The notes under the pieces: generated by a model
Told to the model about the DNA's origin: nothing
Seen by the model: the letters and a program-made list of their open reading frames with translations, nothing else
The model's database searches: none
Translations under genes and position numbers: made by a program
Assembly: GCF_009389715.1 (NCBI RefSeq)
Contig: NC_052395.1
Coordinates: forward strand, 18,387,528-18,451,527
Direction of reading: 5' to 3'
Source: Phoenix dactylifera
Taxonomy: Eukaryota > Streptophyta > Magnoliopsida > Arecales > Arecaceae
DNA: 64,000 nt
Shown: piece by piece, positions 12,590 through 24,210 of the stretch
Layout of the letters: every line of letters begins with the position of its first letter
How positions within the stretch are numbered: position 1 is the stretch's first letter

Positions 12590-14050
12590 TACCAGCGACA
12601 AGGGTCTCGGAGGCAGTATTGGTCGGTCCTGTGTCGGCGGCGGAGGTCCAGAAGGCCCATTAGTCCTTCGGTGAGGATAAGGCCCACGGGTCTAGATGGG
12701 TTTCCTCTAGTCTTCTTTAGGAGGTATTGATAGATTATTAGGGTGATGGTTACGGCAACTATCCAATAGTTCTCGTTGGCGTCGATACCGGACGAGTGGA
12801 AGCGGACATTTATCACTCTGATCCTAAAGAGGCAAGATCCAACAGAGCTAGGCCACTTCCGACAGATCAGTCTGTGTACCACTCTCTATAAGGCGGTGAC
12901 GAGGATTCTAGTCCAGAGGATGAGTGGTATCTTGCCTATACTTATCTGCCTTGAGCGGGGAGCCTTTATTGGGGGTCGGTCCATCTCTGATAATGTGCTC
13001 ATTGCTCAAAAATTTAAATCAGACCTCCAGAGGGCACCAGGAGGGAGGAGTCTAATAGGCGTCAAGCTGGACATGGAGAGAGCCTATGACAGGATGAGGT
13101 GGGGTTTCGTGGCTCAGTCCTTGGAGTGCTTTGGCTTCCACCCACTTTGGATCAGATAGATCCAGGGCTGCATCCATGCACCGTTCTTCGCCTTACTGGT
13201 GAACGACTCCCTATCACAATTATTCGTGTCTTTGGTGGGTTTGAGGCAGGGTTGCCCTCTATCGCCACTCATGTTCATCATCTGCGTAGACTACCTGTCT
13301 AGATCACTCCGGCTGGTCTCGGCGAGGTAAGAGGTGAAGGCCTACAGGCCGGCACTAGACTCAACCCAGATCTCTCATCCATTGTTTGCAGATGACTGCC
13401 TACTGCTAGCCTGGGTATGAGGAGGTCGGCCATGACGCTCAGACGGGTGCCAGGGGAGTATTGTGTAATATCCGGACAGCAAGTCAACATGGCAAAGTTA
13501 ATGATCTGCTTCAGCCCGAAGGTTCAGCCTGGGGTGAAGGCCGTCATTATGGATATCTTGGGCATTGGGGAATAGGAGGGTACCTTGAGATATCTTGGGA
13601 TTCTGATCATAGGCCGACGCCTCCGCAGGGAGGATTACGCCTCCCTGGAGCATGACATCGAGCGGAGACTGGAAGGTTGGCAGGTGAGTGCCCTATCTAT
13701 GATGGGCAAGATCACACTGGTACATTTAGTTCTCAGCTCAATTCTGATCTATCTCTTATCCAACACCTTGGTGCTGATCGCAGTGCTGCGGTGCTTGAAG
13801 CGCTAGTTCAAGAGCTTCATCTGGGGGCGGCGGAGGAGTGGCGGTGGCATTCACCTGCTGGCATGGGACACGATATGTCAGTTGACCTGCAGTGGTGGGT
13901 TGTGGATCCACTCTCTGTTAGAGCAGTAGAAGATCTTCACCACCAGGCTCGCAGTCAAATTTCTTTTGGAGCCGGCGAGTCTCTAGGGCTCCATGATGAG
14001 GGTCAAGTATGGGGACCCGGCCAACCCGTTAGTCTTCCGAGTGGGCCAGC
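12590..14050 (+). pseudogene. LINE reverse transcriptase, broken
   Basis: Non-LTR reverse transcriptase read across three frames. Near 12620-12720 lie the PVSAAEVQKA and GLDGFPLVFFRRY motifs; in 12776-13159 PDEWKRTFITLI, FRQISLCTTLYK and GVKLDMERAYDRMRW. GLRQGCPLSPLMF is near 13240, the catalytic FADD motif near 13386-13400, and the thumb region (YLGILIIGRR, LEGWQVSALSMMGKITL) follows at 13585-13750. In a live element this enzyme copies the LINE RNA at the nicked target. Stops and frameshifts (for example the TAG after WIR near 13157) make it dead. Confidence 0.85.
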
Positions 14051-14199
14051 GTAGCTCCTTCATCTGGAGGAAGATTTGCTCCCGGGCTCCCTTGGTGACC
14101 CTGGAGATCAGATAGGAGATTAGGGATGGGTGAGCCGTCGATGCTGGTGAGGGACAGATGATTGGCGGACTTGTTCGAGGCCGACTAGCTGGAGGGACG

Positions 14200-15445
14200 T
14201 AGGGTCTGTGACCTGTTTACACTAGAGGAGAGAAGATGGGATGAGGACCTTGTACGCCGAGCGTTTGGTGAGCAGTTAGCCGAGAGGGTGTTGACAATGT
14301 TGATCCTTGCAAGGGAGGTAACAAATAGGCGGTTTTGGAGTAGTACATGCAGGACAGAGGTGAAGGCAGGGGATCATCTCGGGCAGATCAGGAGGTCGTC
14401 GGCACAACATATTGATGGGGATTGGATTTAGAGGTTGTATATTCACCCCCGAGTGGCCCTGTTCTTCTAAAAGGTAGCTTAGGGATGCCTGCCCATTAGA
14501 GGACTGCTAGCTCGACGAGGTGTGCACATTCCCCTAGGCTGTTGGGCCTGCCAGGAGGAGGAAGAGTCTATCTTCCATATCCTTTTTGGCTGTCAGCAAG
14601 CTGTTTAGATCTGAAAGTATGCTTCGACTTCCCCTGGCATGCGGTAGGGGTGGTCGTTGACCGAGGAGTTTCTGACTTTCCTAGAGGTTTTTTCACGAAG
14701 GCCCGGCCTTGTGGAGCAAGGGATTAGGGCTGCATATCTGGCTTATCACTGCTGGCTAGATAGGAATGCTCGTATCTTTGAGAACAGAGGTGCTCATCCA
14801 AGGATAGTGGTGGATAAAGCACTGCTCCATGCAGCAGAGGTCATTGACACTACTGCATCATCGTCCCTTGGGTTGGCTAGAAAAATCTGGAATTTCCATT
14901 CCACTCTTGTAGCATCCAGGGTTGTGCTCGTCTCTTCGGATCTTCCACTCCCTGGCTTTCTCAAGGTAAACTTCAATGACAGCGCCGGCGGGGCAGGGAG
15001 CAACAGTGGCGTTGGCTTTGTTATCAGAGACCAGGATGCCAGAGTAGTGGCAACCAGGGGTCGGCGGATCTTCGACCAGTCCGTTATCAGAGCTGAGCTT
15101 AGAACAGTATGAGAGAGTGCTACCTATGCGAGGCGGGTATCGGGCACGGACCGTATCATCCTAGAGGGAGACTCGGCTATGGTGATCGAATATATTCAAG
15201 GTCGGAGGCGCGCTGCCAACAGGATGCGCCTGCTCCATGACATGTGCAGCTTGCTAGGTGAGTGTGCCTCATGTTAGGCTTTTCATGTCTAAAGAGAAGA
15301 CAACAGTACTGTGGATTGGGTGGCAGCCTATGCGGCGCAACACTCGGAAGAGTTAATTTGGGGGAACCACATGTCTATCCCGTCCCTATTGCATTATCTA
15401 CTTTTATCTGATTTCACGGGCTGTACTTACACCCGTTGTGTGTGA
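14200..15445 (+). pseudogene. LINE ORF2 C-terminus: zf-RVT and RNase H
   Basis: A zf-RVT zinc-binding region (CWACQEEEESIFHILFGC, near 14541-14595) is followed by an RNase H of the RVT_3 type. PGFLKVNFNDSAGG (near 14955, the catalytic Asp changed from the usual DGA to DSA) and GVGFVIRDQDARVVATRG are seen; after an in-frame TGA near 15110 come ILEGDSAMVIEYIQG and DNSTVDWVAAYAA. RNase H domains are typical of one branch of plant L1 elements. The frame ends near 15445, just before the poly-A tail. Confidence 0.75.
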
Positions 15446-15692
15446 GCCGCCGTTGTACCAAAAAAAAGAGAAGATGATTATTTAATAATTTTTGAAGTGG
15501 TGGTCGTTATCATATGTGGCCAATCATGTACATTATGGCTTACTATAATAAATATTATTTTATTTTTTGTATATTTTATTTTTTGATTCCCAAGGATAAT
15601 AAATCCAAATTTACCCCCAAAAATAAGTTGTGATCTTTTTGGATAGGAAAAAGGAACTAAAAAAGACATGTTTATGGAGTAAGTTTTTTCTT

Positions 15693-17817
15693 TTTTTTTT
15701 TGGTGAAAATAAATTTAGCTATTTCAATCATGCTCTAAGCTAGTCCTGAAATATAATGCATGAGTCCTTTTATAACCATGAGCATTTAACGACTCCATGC
15801 ACAACATTTTCTTTCGATATCTGATATCTGGAGCCTTACGTTTTGCAGACCCAACTTAATGTCCATGGATGCCTGTAACAAATGGCACGAGTCATAGCAA
15901 CTTGCAATTGCAAGCAATGTGACTAAATCAATGTATCAAGAGCAATTCGTTATTTCCCAACTGAGGTAACTCCTAATCGCACCACGGTTATGTACGATAA
16001 GCAAAAGGAATATTTCATATATGTATAATGGGAGTTATCTTATTGACTACTGAGTCTCTTTAAATAATTGAGAAATTAATAGACAAGTCAATAATATTAA
16101 ACTTCATATAAGAAACATATAATATCTTATGTAATATGAGATAAGGAACATGTAAGAAAACCTTTTTCTTGATAAGGAACATATGATGAGATCGAGTTAG
16201 CTATCAATTCATTTCATGGGAAAATGAAATGAGTACAAAAGATACGTCAAAAAAGCATAAAATCTCAAAGCTTCATAGGAACAACATTTTTAACAAAATC
16301 AATGTTCCTGGTGATTCTGTTTACGAGGAGTAACTCTCCTATTCCTCCGGAGTTTAATTTCTCGGATAGCTGCAGAGACTTATGGATGCAGTTTTCTAAG
16401 ACAGTTGAATGTTTTTGTCTTTCTTTTTCTATCTACCGGGACTTTGGTCCCATTGTACCAAGAAAGACAAAATTAATCGAAATATTAAACTTTGCTCTAC
16501 AACTGGAGCAAGAAAGCCTTTCTCATAAACTCTACCATGGTATATTAAGAAAAGCATCCAATCGTCACGCTCTTAAAATCTTAAATCTTTCCAACTTGAG
16601 CAAAAATAAATTGATATTTTTTATTCATATCAATATCAGTTGTCCATTAAAGATGATCGTGATATCAGAACTTGAAACCTTGGCTCATAAATTTTGAAAT
16701 TCAAAAGCATCTCTCTTACGAGTTTTCTATATCATTGAAACATGACGAGGAATACATACGGTAGGCAAATGTAAAGTGAAAACTCCGTAGCAGAAGTGCT
16801 GAGTGCTCCTGTTCCACTAGATTAGAGATATTTTGTATTGGATATGTTCTGACCCTTAAAGGGGGTAAAAAGAAAAAAGATCATTTTATGTATTGCGCCG
16901 AACCAATGAACTGCACCAATATTCTCTTGAGACATGGCATACCAGCGATAAAGGAATTTTCCAAGGAAGTAAAACATTCAAAATAGAGCCAAAACTGCCA
17001 CTAATCACCCCTTGCCACTTGGTCAAGGGGCCGAGGGTTTGATTCTAGTTAGAGTGAGTCCTTTGAAGGGTGCAGGGAATGGAATGAAAATAGAGATTGG
17101 TAACTCTTAATCTCAAAAAAAAAGTCAAAACTATTAAAAATTGTTTGTGATCTAAAAGGATCGCCGAACTCGATAGACCACTTGGGCCACCGCGGATAGA
17201 ATTAAAGAGGGTCTAAGAACAAAATCCGTCAGATCGAGAAACTGAATTATGAGCTAAACTTCTGGAGGTCATAACTTGGTCATATATAGAGCTGATTATG
17301 GGTCGGGCTTCGGGCCTAAACTCTATTCGTTTTTAATCGAGCTTCAGGCCAAGCCTATATAAAATTTGATATTTTCTGTGCCCAAGCTCGACTCATGATC
17401 AGCTTTAGTCATACGATGCCCGACTAGGATCATCTTTTATTTTTTGTTAAAAAATAAATAACTTTTCGAGATCTATGATATGGTGCGGCCCCTATTCTTA
17501 GCAATTAGGGCCAAATTCTATCTTTTAGATCCTGAAACGAGTCTGTCAAATTAAAATTTTTTTTAGAAAAAGATTTTGATCGAACGTATCTTCTAATCTA
17601 AGAAGAATCAGATGGAGCAATAAAAGGCAAAATTGATGTAGAAGTCGAAATCTACGCCTATAGAATTTTAGCATTTTTAAGTTTATTTCTATTAGTCGTA
17701 TTTATTTTAGGAAAATGAGTTCTATTAGATCTAGGAGAAGAATCCAACCCGAATTATATAAGGAAGGAAACTCCGTCAAATAAGGAAAGTTGTGTGGAGG
17801 ATGACACTGGCGATTTA
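15693..17817. other. Spacer, no gene recognised
   Basis: AT-rich sequence. A 131-codon frame at 16302-16697 shows no recognisable domain and no coding bias I can detect. The part from 17296 to 17400 has the GGGTCGGGCTTCGGGC style of dispersed plant repeats. Confidence 0.5.
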
Positions 17818-19661
17818 GGCCCTGTTTGGGGGAGCTTTTGGAGGGCCAGAAAGCACTTTCTGGCCCTCCAAAAGTACTTTTAGATGAAAAACTGTGTTTG
17901 GTAAATTTTTCAAAAAGCTGTTTCAGCTTTTGCGGGAAGCTGAAAACAGCTTTTGGAAGGAAGCTCCAATTTGGAGCTTTTGGGAGGAAGCTGTTTCAGC
18001 TTTTTCGGAAAGCTATATTTTTGACAAAAATGCCCATATTAAAATAACATAATTACATAGTTTATCCCTGTATAAACCTAAAAATCTGCTAGAGCCAAGA
18101 ACCCAAGCCGTCAGACTCCCTTCCGTAAGCAAAGGTATTTTTCTTTTCAATTTTTGTATGCATCTCTTGAACCACATTTTAGAAGAAAAAAATTTTAATC
18201 CTTTTCCATACCTTCCAAAATCAATCTATTGTTTTTTTTTATCATCAACCTCGCGGCCCACGCTGAGGTCCTCCTCGAGCGTGGACCATGAAGAAGAGCC
18301 CCTGGACCGCGGAAAATTATTTTATGGAAAATTATGAAAAATTATTATGAAAAATTATTTTATACTAATAATTATAATATTTTATACCTTTATTTTTGTA
18401 TTATACTATAAATATAATATCATATTATATTATATCATAATACATTAATATGTTATGTTAAATAATTTAATATTATGTTATATTATGAAAAATTAATTTA
18501 TACTAATAATTATAATATTCTATACCTTTATTTTTGTATTATACTATAAATATAATATCATATTATATTATATCATAATACATTAATATGTTATGTTAAA
18601 TAATTTAATATTATGTTATATTATGGAAAATTAATTTATACTAATAATTATAATATTTTATATCTTTATTATTGTATTATACTATAAATATTGTATTATA
18701 TTACATTACATTATAATACATTAATATGTTATTTTAAATAATTTAATATTATGGTATATTATGGAAAATTATTTTATAATATTAATTATAATATTTTATA
18801 CCTTTATTTTTGTATTAAACTATGAATATAATATCATATTATATTATATCATAATACATTAATATGTTATGTTAAATAATTTAATATTATGTTATATTAT
18901 GAAAAATTAATTTATACTAATAATTATAATATTTTATACCTTTATTATTGTATTATACTATAAATATTGTATTATATTACATTACATTATAATACATTAA
19001 TATGTTATTTTAAATAATTTAATATTATGTTATATTATGAAAAATTAATTTATAATATTAATTATAATATTTTATATCTTTATTATTGTATTATACTATA
19101 AATATTGTATTATATTACATTACATTATAATACATTAATATGTTATTTTAAATAATTTAATATTATGTTATATTATGAGAAATTAATTTATACTAATAAT
19201 TATAATATTTTATACTTTTATTATTGTATTATATTATAAATATAATATATATTACATTATATCATAATACATTAATATGTTATGTTAAATAATTTAATAT
19301 TATGTTATATTACCAAATATTAATTTACTCTAATAATTATATTACTATTATGCTATATTAACATAATATTATTTTATATTACAATAATATTATACTATAT
19401 CGTATATTTATGTATTAATTTATGTTATGTTTTATTATGTCGTGTTGTATAATACTATGCAATGTCTTTTATGGTAATTTTGTCATATAAAAGTACTTTC
19501 TCAGTTTGTTTACCAAACACAAAACAAAGTACTACAGCACTTTACGAATGTAGTTACCAAACAGCAAACAGCTTTTTATAACAGCTCTACTTCAGACAGC
19601 TCTACTTCCAACAGCTCTACTTCCAACAGTTCTACTGCCAACAGCTCCCCCAAACAAGGCC
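17818..19661. mobile_element. Non-autonomous PIF/Harbinger-type element
   Basis: The ends are inverted repeats: GGCCCTGTTTGGGGGAGCT at 17818 and its complement AGCTCCCCCAAACAAGGCC ending at 19661, with a single mismatch. Both ends are flanked by TTA (17815-17817 and 19662-19664), the 3-bp target duplication of PIF/Harbinger elements. There is no transposase frame. The subterminal part holds multiple short palindromes (AGCTGTTTCAGCTTTT, GCTCCAATTTGGAGC), and the core is a tandem array. At 1.84 kb it is longer than common Tourist-type MITEs because of that array. Confidence 0.8.
18310..19340. repeat. 138-bp AT-rich tandem array, about 7 copies
   Basis: The landmark TACTAATAATTATAATATT recurs at 18363, 18501, 18639, about 18777, 18915, about 19053 and 19191, a constant step of 138 bp, with a diverged last copy near 19327. 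The sequence is almost only A and T. Copies alternate between two variants (GTATTATACTATAAATATAA type and AAATATTGTATTATATTACA type), which suggests growth by blocks of two units. Confidence 0.85.
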
Positions 19662-19664
19662 TTA

Positions 19665-19806
19665 ATTGGCTTGGACTTTAGCATGTTGGTGCGTTTGAGA
19701 AGATTATAAATATATTGCCGCTGACTAAGCAGGAGTCCTTCAGGACCAGAAATAACCTCCACACCAAGAAAATAGAAAAGATTGCAGCGATTTTTTACTA
19801 TAAAGT
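19665..19806 (-). pseudogene. Ty1/copia reverse transcriptase fragment
   Basis: On the minus strand a short stretch reads LFYFLGVEV, then GLLLSQRQYIYNLLKRTNML and SKPIKA, a well-conserved part of copia reverse transcriptase just after the catalytic motif. It ends on one side at the Harbinger-type element and on the other at the duplicated LEA_2 segment, so it is a truncated relic. Confidence 0.7.
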
Positions 19807-20907
19807 CGGCACATAGGTAGAATTGCAAATGAGTCAGGTCGGATCTAAGCATGTTCATGGAAAAAAGTTTTAGATCCGATAGGTCATTCAAGCTACGTCA
19901 AGATCAAGTATGACTTGGACCCAATTCAAAGTATTCAATTTCGGTCGGGACTGGATTAGGGCAAATCTTCAACTCGGGCCAAGAATCTACCTATTCTTTT
20001 ATAGCTAATATATAATAATTAATATTAAATATAAAATTATTAAAAATTTAAATAAACTAAAATGAACCAACTTAAATTAGATTTTTATTCAAAAATCTTT
20101 AAATCCATCCAAGTAATTGCTCACTCTTAAGTTTACGAACTAATCTAACACGATACATATTTTTATTACCCAACCCCGATCCTTCAATATATGGTACGGA
20201 GCAAAAATTAGATGCATAACTTTGATGTGTTTGGGGCGCCGAGGTTTAGTAAATCCCACCCCCAACTCCTCCGTAGCACCCTTGTTGCAAGACCACATCA
20301 GAGAACAGCGGATAACATCCCCTGCCAGATTCTTTATCCACTACAAATTAAGCAGAAACTACAATTCCATCCTATCAAGACAATGGGAAAACATCCAAAC
20401 TTTAGGCCCATTATTCACTTCCCTTCTTCATATGATAACGATGACGTCAACCCAGGGGCCTACATCCATGTTGAAGACCGATGCCTCCACATCTCCAATT
20501 CTCCACCAGCAACCTACTAAGGCTTCGGCCTTACTCTGTACCTTATTGACATATTATATCTATCTATATATATATAGATAGATATATATATAGATCAGCT
20601 TTAATCCCTGAGTCATCGGGATTGTCGTCGAGGAGATGATGAGTAATTCTCAATGAAAGCTCCCTGCTTGGCTCCTGCTGAGAGAAGGCCAAAACAAATT
20701 AACCTCTACCCGGAGGGACGGGCACCCCAAACCTTCACCATTGGCTTTTATGAACCCATTGAAGGCGACGTGCTCTTTAGTCTTATTCCCACACCTTATT
20801 TCCCTTGTCCTCTAGTCCATCCTCCGCTCCAGATACCGTGTATGGTCTCTCCTCAAAACAAGCACCAAGCTTTTGTTTCTTAGGGCTCTCCTGCCAAGGA
20901 TCAAGAC

Positions 20908-21543
20908 ATGCCTGCAGCTGTCCACCCCGCCCCTCAACCCTCAGAAACCTTGCAGGCTGCCAATGCCGTTCCCAGGAACCAGCCTCGCGGCACCCCATCG
21001 TTGAAATCCCCCAGAAGTGCCCAAATCTGCTGCACAATCTGCTGGCTCCTTATCTTGGGTTTCATCGTCTTTCTGGCGCTGTTCATCATCGACTGCGCCA
21101 TTTCGTCACGCCCCAAGATCTCCATCGATCGCATCGCCGCCGTGGGACTCAACACAACGCCTGGCCTGACCTTATCCCCCCATTTCAACATCACCGTCCG
21201 GGTTAAGAACCTGAGCAAATTCTTCTTCAAGCAGTGTTACAGCTATGGCTATGCCGCCATCTCTTACTCCGGCGTCACCGTCGGCGAAGGAGTCTTGGCC
21301 GTTTTCTGCCATGGCCCGAGGAAGTCGACGGTGTTGGAGACGGTGCTGAGGGGTTCGGACATCGTGCTTGCAGATGGAGTGCGCGACCGACTTGCAGAGG
21401 ATCAACGGCGAGGAGAGGTGGCGATGGAGGCGGCCATGCGGTTGCCCACGCCGTATGGGAATGGCTTCGTAGAGGTGAGCGCTTTGTGCCAAGTGGTGGT
21501 AGGTCCCATGTTTAGGTCAACGCCGTGTTCAGTGGAGAAATGA
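20908..21543 (+). CDS. NDR1/HIN1-like (LEA_2) membrane protein, copy 2
   Basis: A 211-residue paralogue of the protein at 8457, about four-fifths identical by eye. The layout is the same: polar N-terminus, one membrane segment (ICWLLILGFIVFLALFII), LEA_2 domain, CSVEK end. Differences fall in places that may matter: the conserved NPS of the LEA_2 hallmark is NLS here (RVKNLSKFF), and an extra TPYGNGF segment sits near residue 185. The frame is open with no damage, so selection has probably kept both copies, but divergence of function is possible. Family role: plasma-membrane protein tied to stress and defence; this member is uncharacterised. Confidence 0.83.
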   Translation: MPAAVHPAPQPSETLQAANAVPRNQPRGTPSLKSPRSAQICCTICWLLILGFIVFLALFIIDCAISSRPKISIDRIAAVGLNTTPGLTLSPHFNITVRVKNLSKFFFKQCYSYGYAAISYSGVTVGEGVLAVFCHGPRKSTVLETVLRGSDIVLADGVRDRLAEDQRRGEVAMEAAMRLPTPYGNGFVEVSALCQVVVGPMFRSTPCSVEK

Positions 21544-21807
21544 TCAAAGATACAATTCCTATCATTTTGTTTGATGTCGCATGATTTCACACGGCTTCGA
21601 TAGCGATGCTGTTATATATGGTGTTGTTACGTAATGGTGTAATGGTTAACATGTAGTTAATTATTGATTTCATAATCAATAGAACAGAGCCTTTTATTCA
21701 TGATTTCGAGAACCATTAAAAGGTGATTATTTTATAATTTTTGAGGTGGTGGTGGTCGTTATCATATGTGCCCAATCATGTACATTATGGATTACTATAA
21801 TAGATAT

Positions 21808-22865
21808 TGTTGTGGTTCAAATTTGGTCCGAGGGTGACCACGCTAGAAAAGTCGGGAGAGCTATCGGAGTGCAGAGTATGACGAGGAGAGCCACCTCCCG
21901 TGCTCGACGGTGTATCTGCACAAAGCATCACCGGTGTTTCCAGTGAGACCCCTCCGACGATTAAGTTAGAGTGCAGCTTCGTAGGTCCAGCCAAAAGTCC
22001 CTTAGGTTTTACCTGTTGGTGTTCTTTATGGTCCCGATAGGAGCGCTTAGGTAGCAGAGGTATGGCCCATTCCCATTATGAGTGGGAGTGGCGCGTAGCC
22101 AGAGCCTGATTGTGGCACATGGTGGAGTCCTTTCTTGGGAATGGTAAGGCGTTGACAGTCGTGGCAGGGTATGGCCCGTTCCCATCATGAGAGGGAGTGG
22201 CGCGTAGCTAGAGCTTGATTGTGGTGCACGGTGGAGTCCGTTCTTGGGAACGGTAAGGCATTGACAGCCGTGTCAGGGCATAGCTGGAGTAGCATGTCGT
22301 GGTGGCGTCGCAATATACGACCACGTAGGATGGCGAAGGCACGCACATGGGTGTGGCCGTTGGCGAGGCCGAGCTCGTCGAGAGGTCGCATCAGGCATTT
22401 GGCGAGGTTGGCTAGACGGGTGTTGAGGCCAACGTAGCATCCCGGGTTCCGAGTTGTGCTTGGTGGAGCGCCCCGAGCTTGAGGGTCGGGGTGTATTAGT
22501 GGAGAGGGCGCCTCAAGTTCGGTCGAGGCGAGTTGGCGAATACAAAAGGTGCCCCGAACTTGGTCAAACAAGTTGGCGAATAGAGGAGGCACCTAAAATT
22601 TGGTCGGACGAGTCGGCGAATACAGGAGGCGCCTCGAACTTGGTCGGATGAGTCGGCGAATACAAGGGGCGTCTCGAACTTAGTCGGACAAGTCGGCGAA
22701 TATCTGAGGTCGAAGGAGCTTTCGGTAGAGTTCGAGATCGGGCTGATTCTGGGCCGAACCGAGGACACGTCTGGTCGGCGTTGGTGTCTAATGGACCGAA
22801 ATTAGGTGCTCCTTTTGTTGTGAGCTGGACAATCTATTTTACCCCCCCCCCCCCCTCCCCCATCA
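21808..22865 (-). mobile_element. Solo LTR (gypsy-type family A) in copy 2
   Basis: The insertion is bounded exactly by comparison with copy 1. It is flanked by GATAT (21803-21807) and AATAT (22866-22870), a 5-bp target duplication with one change, and on the minus strand runs TGATGG to CAACA. No internal region remains, which is the usual product of recombination between two LTRs. Related LTRs lie at 29959-30741 and 39857-40906. A C/T homopolymer sits at 22841-22860. Confidence 0.8.
22480..22705. repeat. 40-bp tandem repeats inside the solo LTR
   Basis: The core GTCGGCGAATA recurs at a constant 40-bp step (GGCGAA at 22535, 22575, 22615, 22655, 22695). The sister LTR at 29959 has one such unit (near 30150), so the array grew within this copy or its close lineage. 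Confidence 0.8.
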
Positions 22866-23016
22866 AATATTATTTTAATTTTTTACGTATTTTATTTTAT
22901 GATTTTTAAGGATATATTAGAATGGTACGATAAATCCAAATTTACTCTCCAAAAAAGTAGTGATCTTTTTGGATAGAAAAAAAAGGAACTAAAGAAAACA
23001 TGTTTATAGAGTAAGT

Positions 23017-24000
23017 TTTTTTCTTTTTTTTCTTTTCATTTTGTCTCTACATCAGTTGTGGACTTGTGGGGCAACCATGATATTTGAGTTAAAAAAAATT
23101 TAGCATTACACTGCCGCAAGAGGAACTCAACACCTGCCATCCACCACATCTGGGACACAATCATACAGCCCAAATTCTAGATACTCGTAACTTTCCCTCT
23201 ATGTTCGATTTCAACTCTTTCTAATATTAGGTAATTATATGAGATTTATGAGGTGCGACGAATCCCAAGTGGGTTCGTCTGTAGGTAGGGGCGGTCGAGC
23301 CCAAATTTAACTAAGCACGGCCCATATCTATGGAGATTAAGTCACTTTTTATATACGTAAGAGTTGAATTAGGTGGCGGAAGTGTCATGTGTTATATATT
23401 CAAAGGTTAATGAAGCTAAAACAATTTATACTTTAAAGAGTTTACCAATGAAACATCCAAAACATGGTAAAGAGTCACATCACAAATAACAAGCATTTCA
23501 TGGCGAACTCTATATAAAAATTGATTGACTAAAAAGTGAAGTACAGATATCCAAGTATGTTCTAACATGTCACTAATTTCAAGGTTAGTTTTCTGATATT
23601 CTGATTTTGAAAAAAAAAAAAAACATATTAAAGGAGGTAATTTTCCAAATATTATCACTTGCATTGCACAAGCATTTCTGTAAATCACTTCTGCCCTTAC
23701 TTAAACCTTGATGCAAGCCCAAACAACGACTACGGTACAAGCCCAAGCCCGGAATGGCAAATAGCGGAGCCCAGCCCAATCCATCTCTGGCAAGACCAAC
23801 CCAAGTCGAGCCGAGTCGGACGGAACTCGGCTCCGCGTTGACCGGGCCGCCTAAGTAGCGAATTTAAATTAACCGACATCGACGACCAAGACCTACACTG
23901 TCGCCACGTCGGCACACTCGATTCACCTCCCATGGTCCAATCAGCCATTGCCACGCACTCCATCCTCTAACGGCTAGTTCCCCGGCCTCCTGGATATTGC
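23017..24000. other. Spacer and distal promoter of the F-box gene
   Basis: No coding sequence recognised. GC content rises from about 23700 toward the F-box gene. Confidence 0.5.
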
Positions 24001-24008
24001 CACGTGTC
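24001..24008 (+). promoter_or_regulatory. G-box/ABRE-type element
   Basis: CACGTGTC, preceded by C, lies about 200 bp before the likely TATA box of the F-box gene. This is the core bound by bZIP/ABF and bHLH factors. FBS-type F-box genes are known as stress- and hormone-responsive, so the site fits, but binding is inferred. Confidence 0.5.
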
Positions 24009-24200
24009 CTCTTATGCAGCGGCCGGCTACGGACGCGGTTTTAGGAGAGCAGCGGGCGGGAATCCAGGCAGATATTTTTGCCTTTAAAAAGAAGCATGGC
24101 GGCTTTTCCAGGACTTTCCGGAAAAATCCCGATTATTTATTATTTTCTTTTTATATATCGAAACGTTTGTTTTAATTTTTTTATTCCTTTTTGCCTCTCC

Positions 24201-24210
24201 TATATATAAG
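24201..24210 (+). promoter_or_regulatory. TATA box of the F-box gene
   Basis: TATATATAAG lies about 30 bp before the likely transcription start near 24235. The following leader has an intron: exon end ATCAG at 24341, GTATGC donor at 24342, TTTGCAG acceptor ending at 24804 (463 bp). Confidence 0.6.

Larger units (their letters stand above)
9274..15468 (+). mobile_element. L1-type LINE, full-span but degenerate
   Basis: Comparing the duplicated segments shows exactly what was inserted. In copy 2 the 3' flank of the LEA_2 gene runs on uninterrupted; here it is split by 6.2 kb. The target duplication is AAAAGGTGATTA (9262-9273) and AGAAGATGATTA (15469-15480), 10 of 12 identical, and the 3' end carries a short poly-A run (15460-15467). 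Order inside: ORF1 with DUF4283 and a zinc knuckle, an EN-RT linker that is tandemly duplicated, reverse transcriptase, zf-RVT, and RNase H. The endonuclease domain expected between ORF1 and the linker is not recognisable. Many stops and frameshifts make it inactive. Confidence 0.85.
7314..15692 (+). repeat. Segmental duplication, copy 1 (split by a LINE)
   Basis: The sequence from about 7314 to 9273 and from 15469 to about 15692 matches 19807-23016 in the same order and direction. Shared landmarks are the CACATAGGTAG start, the leader, the LEA_2 gene, its 3' flank and the segment ending GTAAGTTTTTTC. Removing the inserted LINE leaves about 2.2 kb. Copies differ by many substitutions and by short indels (for example about 60 bp present near 8340-8400 and missing in copy 2), so the duplication is not recent. 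Confidence 0.85.
19807..23016 (+). repeat. Segmental duplication, copy 2 (split by a solo LTR)
   Basis: Partner of 7314-15692, same orientation. It starts at GCACATAGGTAG and is recognisable to the TTTATAGAGTAAGTTTTTT segment near 23016. The solo LTR at 21808-22865 interrupts it at a point where copy 1 is continuous (near 15545). Upstream of the gene this copy has an expanded TATC/TATA microsatellite (20560-20595). Confidence 0.85.

Noticed and set aside
16302-16697. 131-codon frame as a host gene
   Set aside because: AT-rich, no recognised domain, no splice or promoter support.
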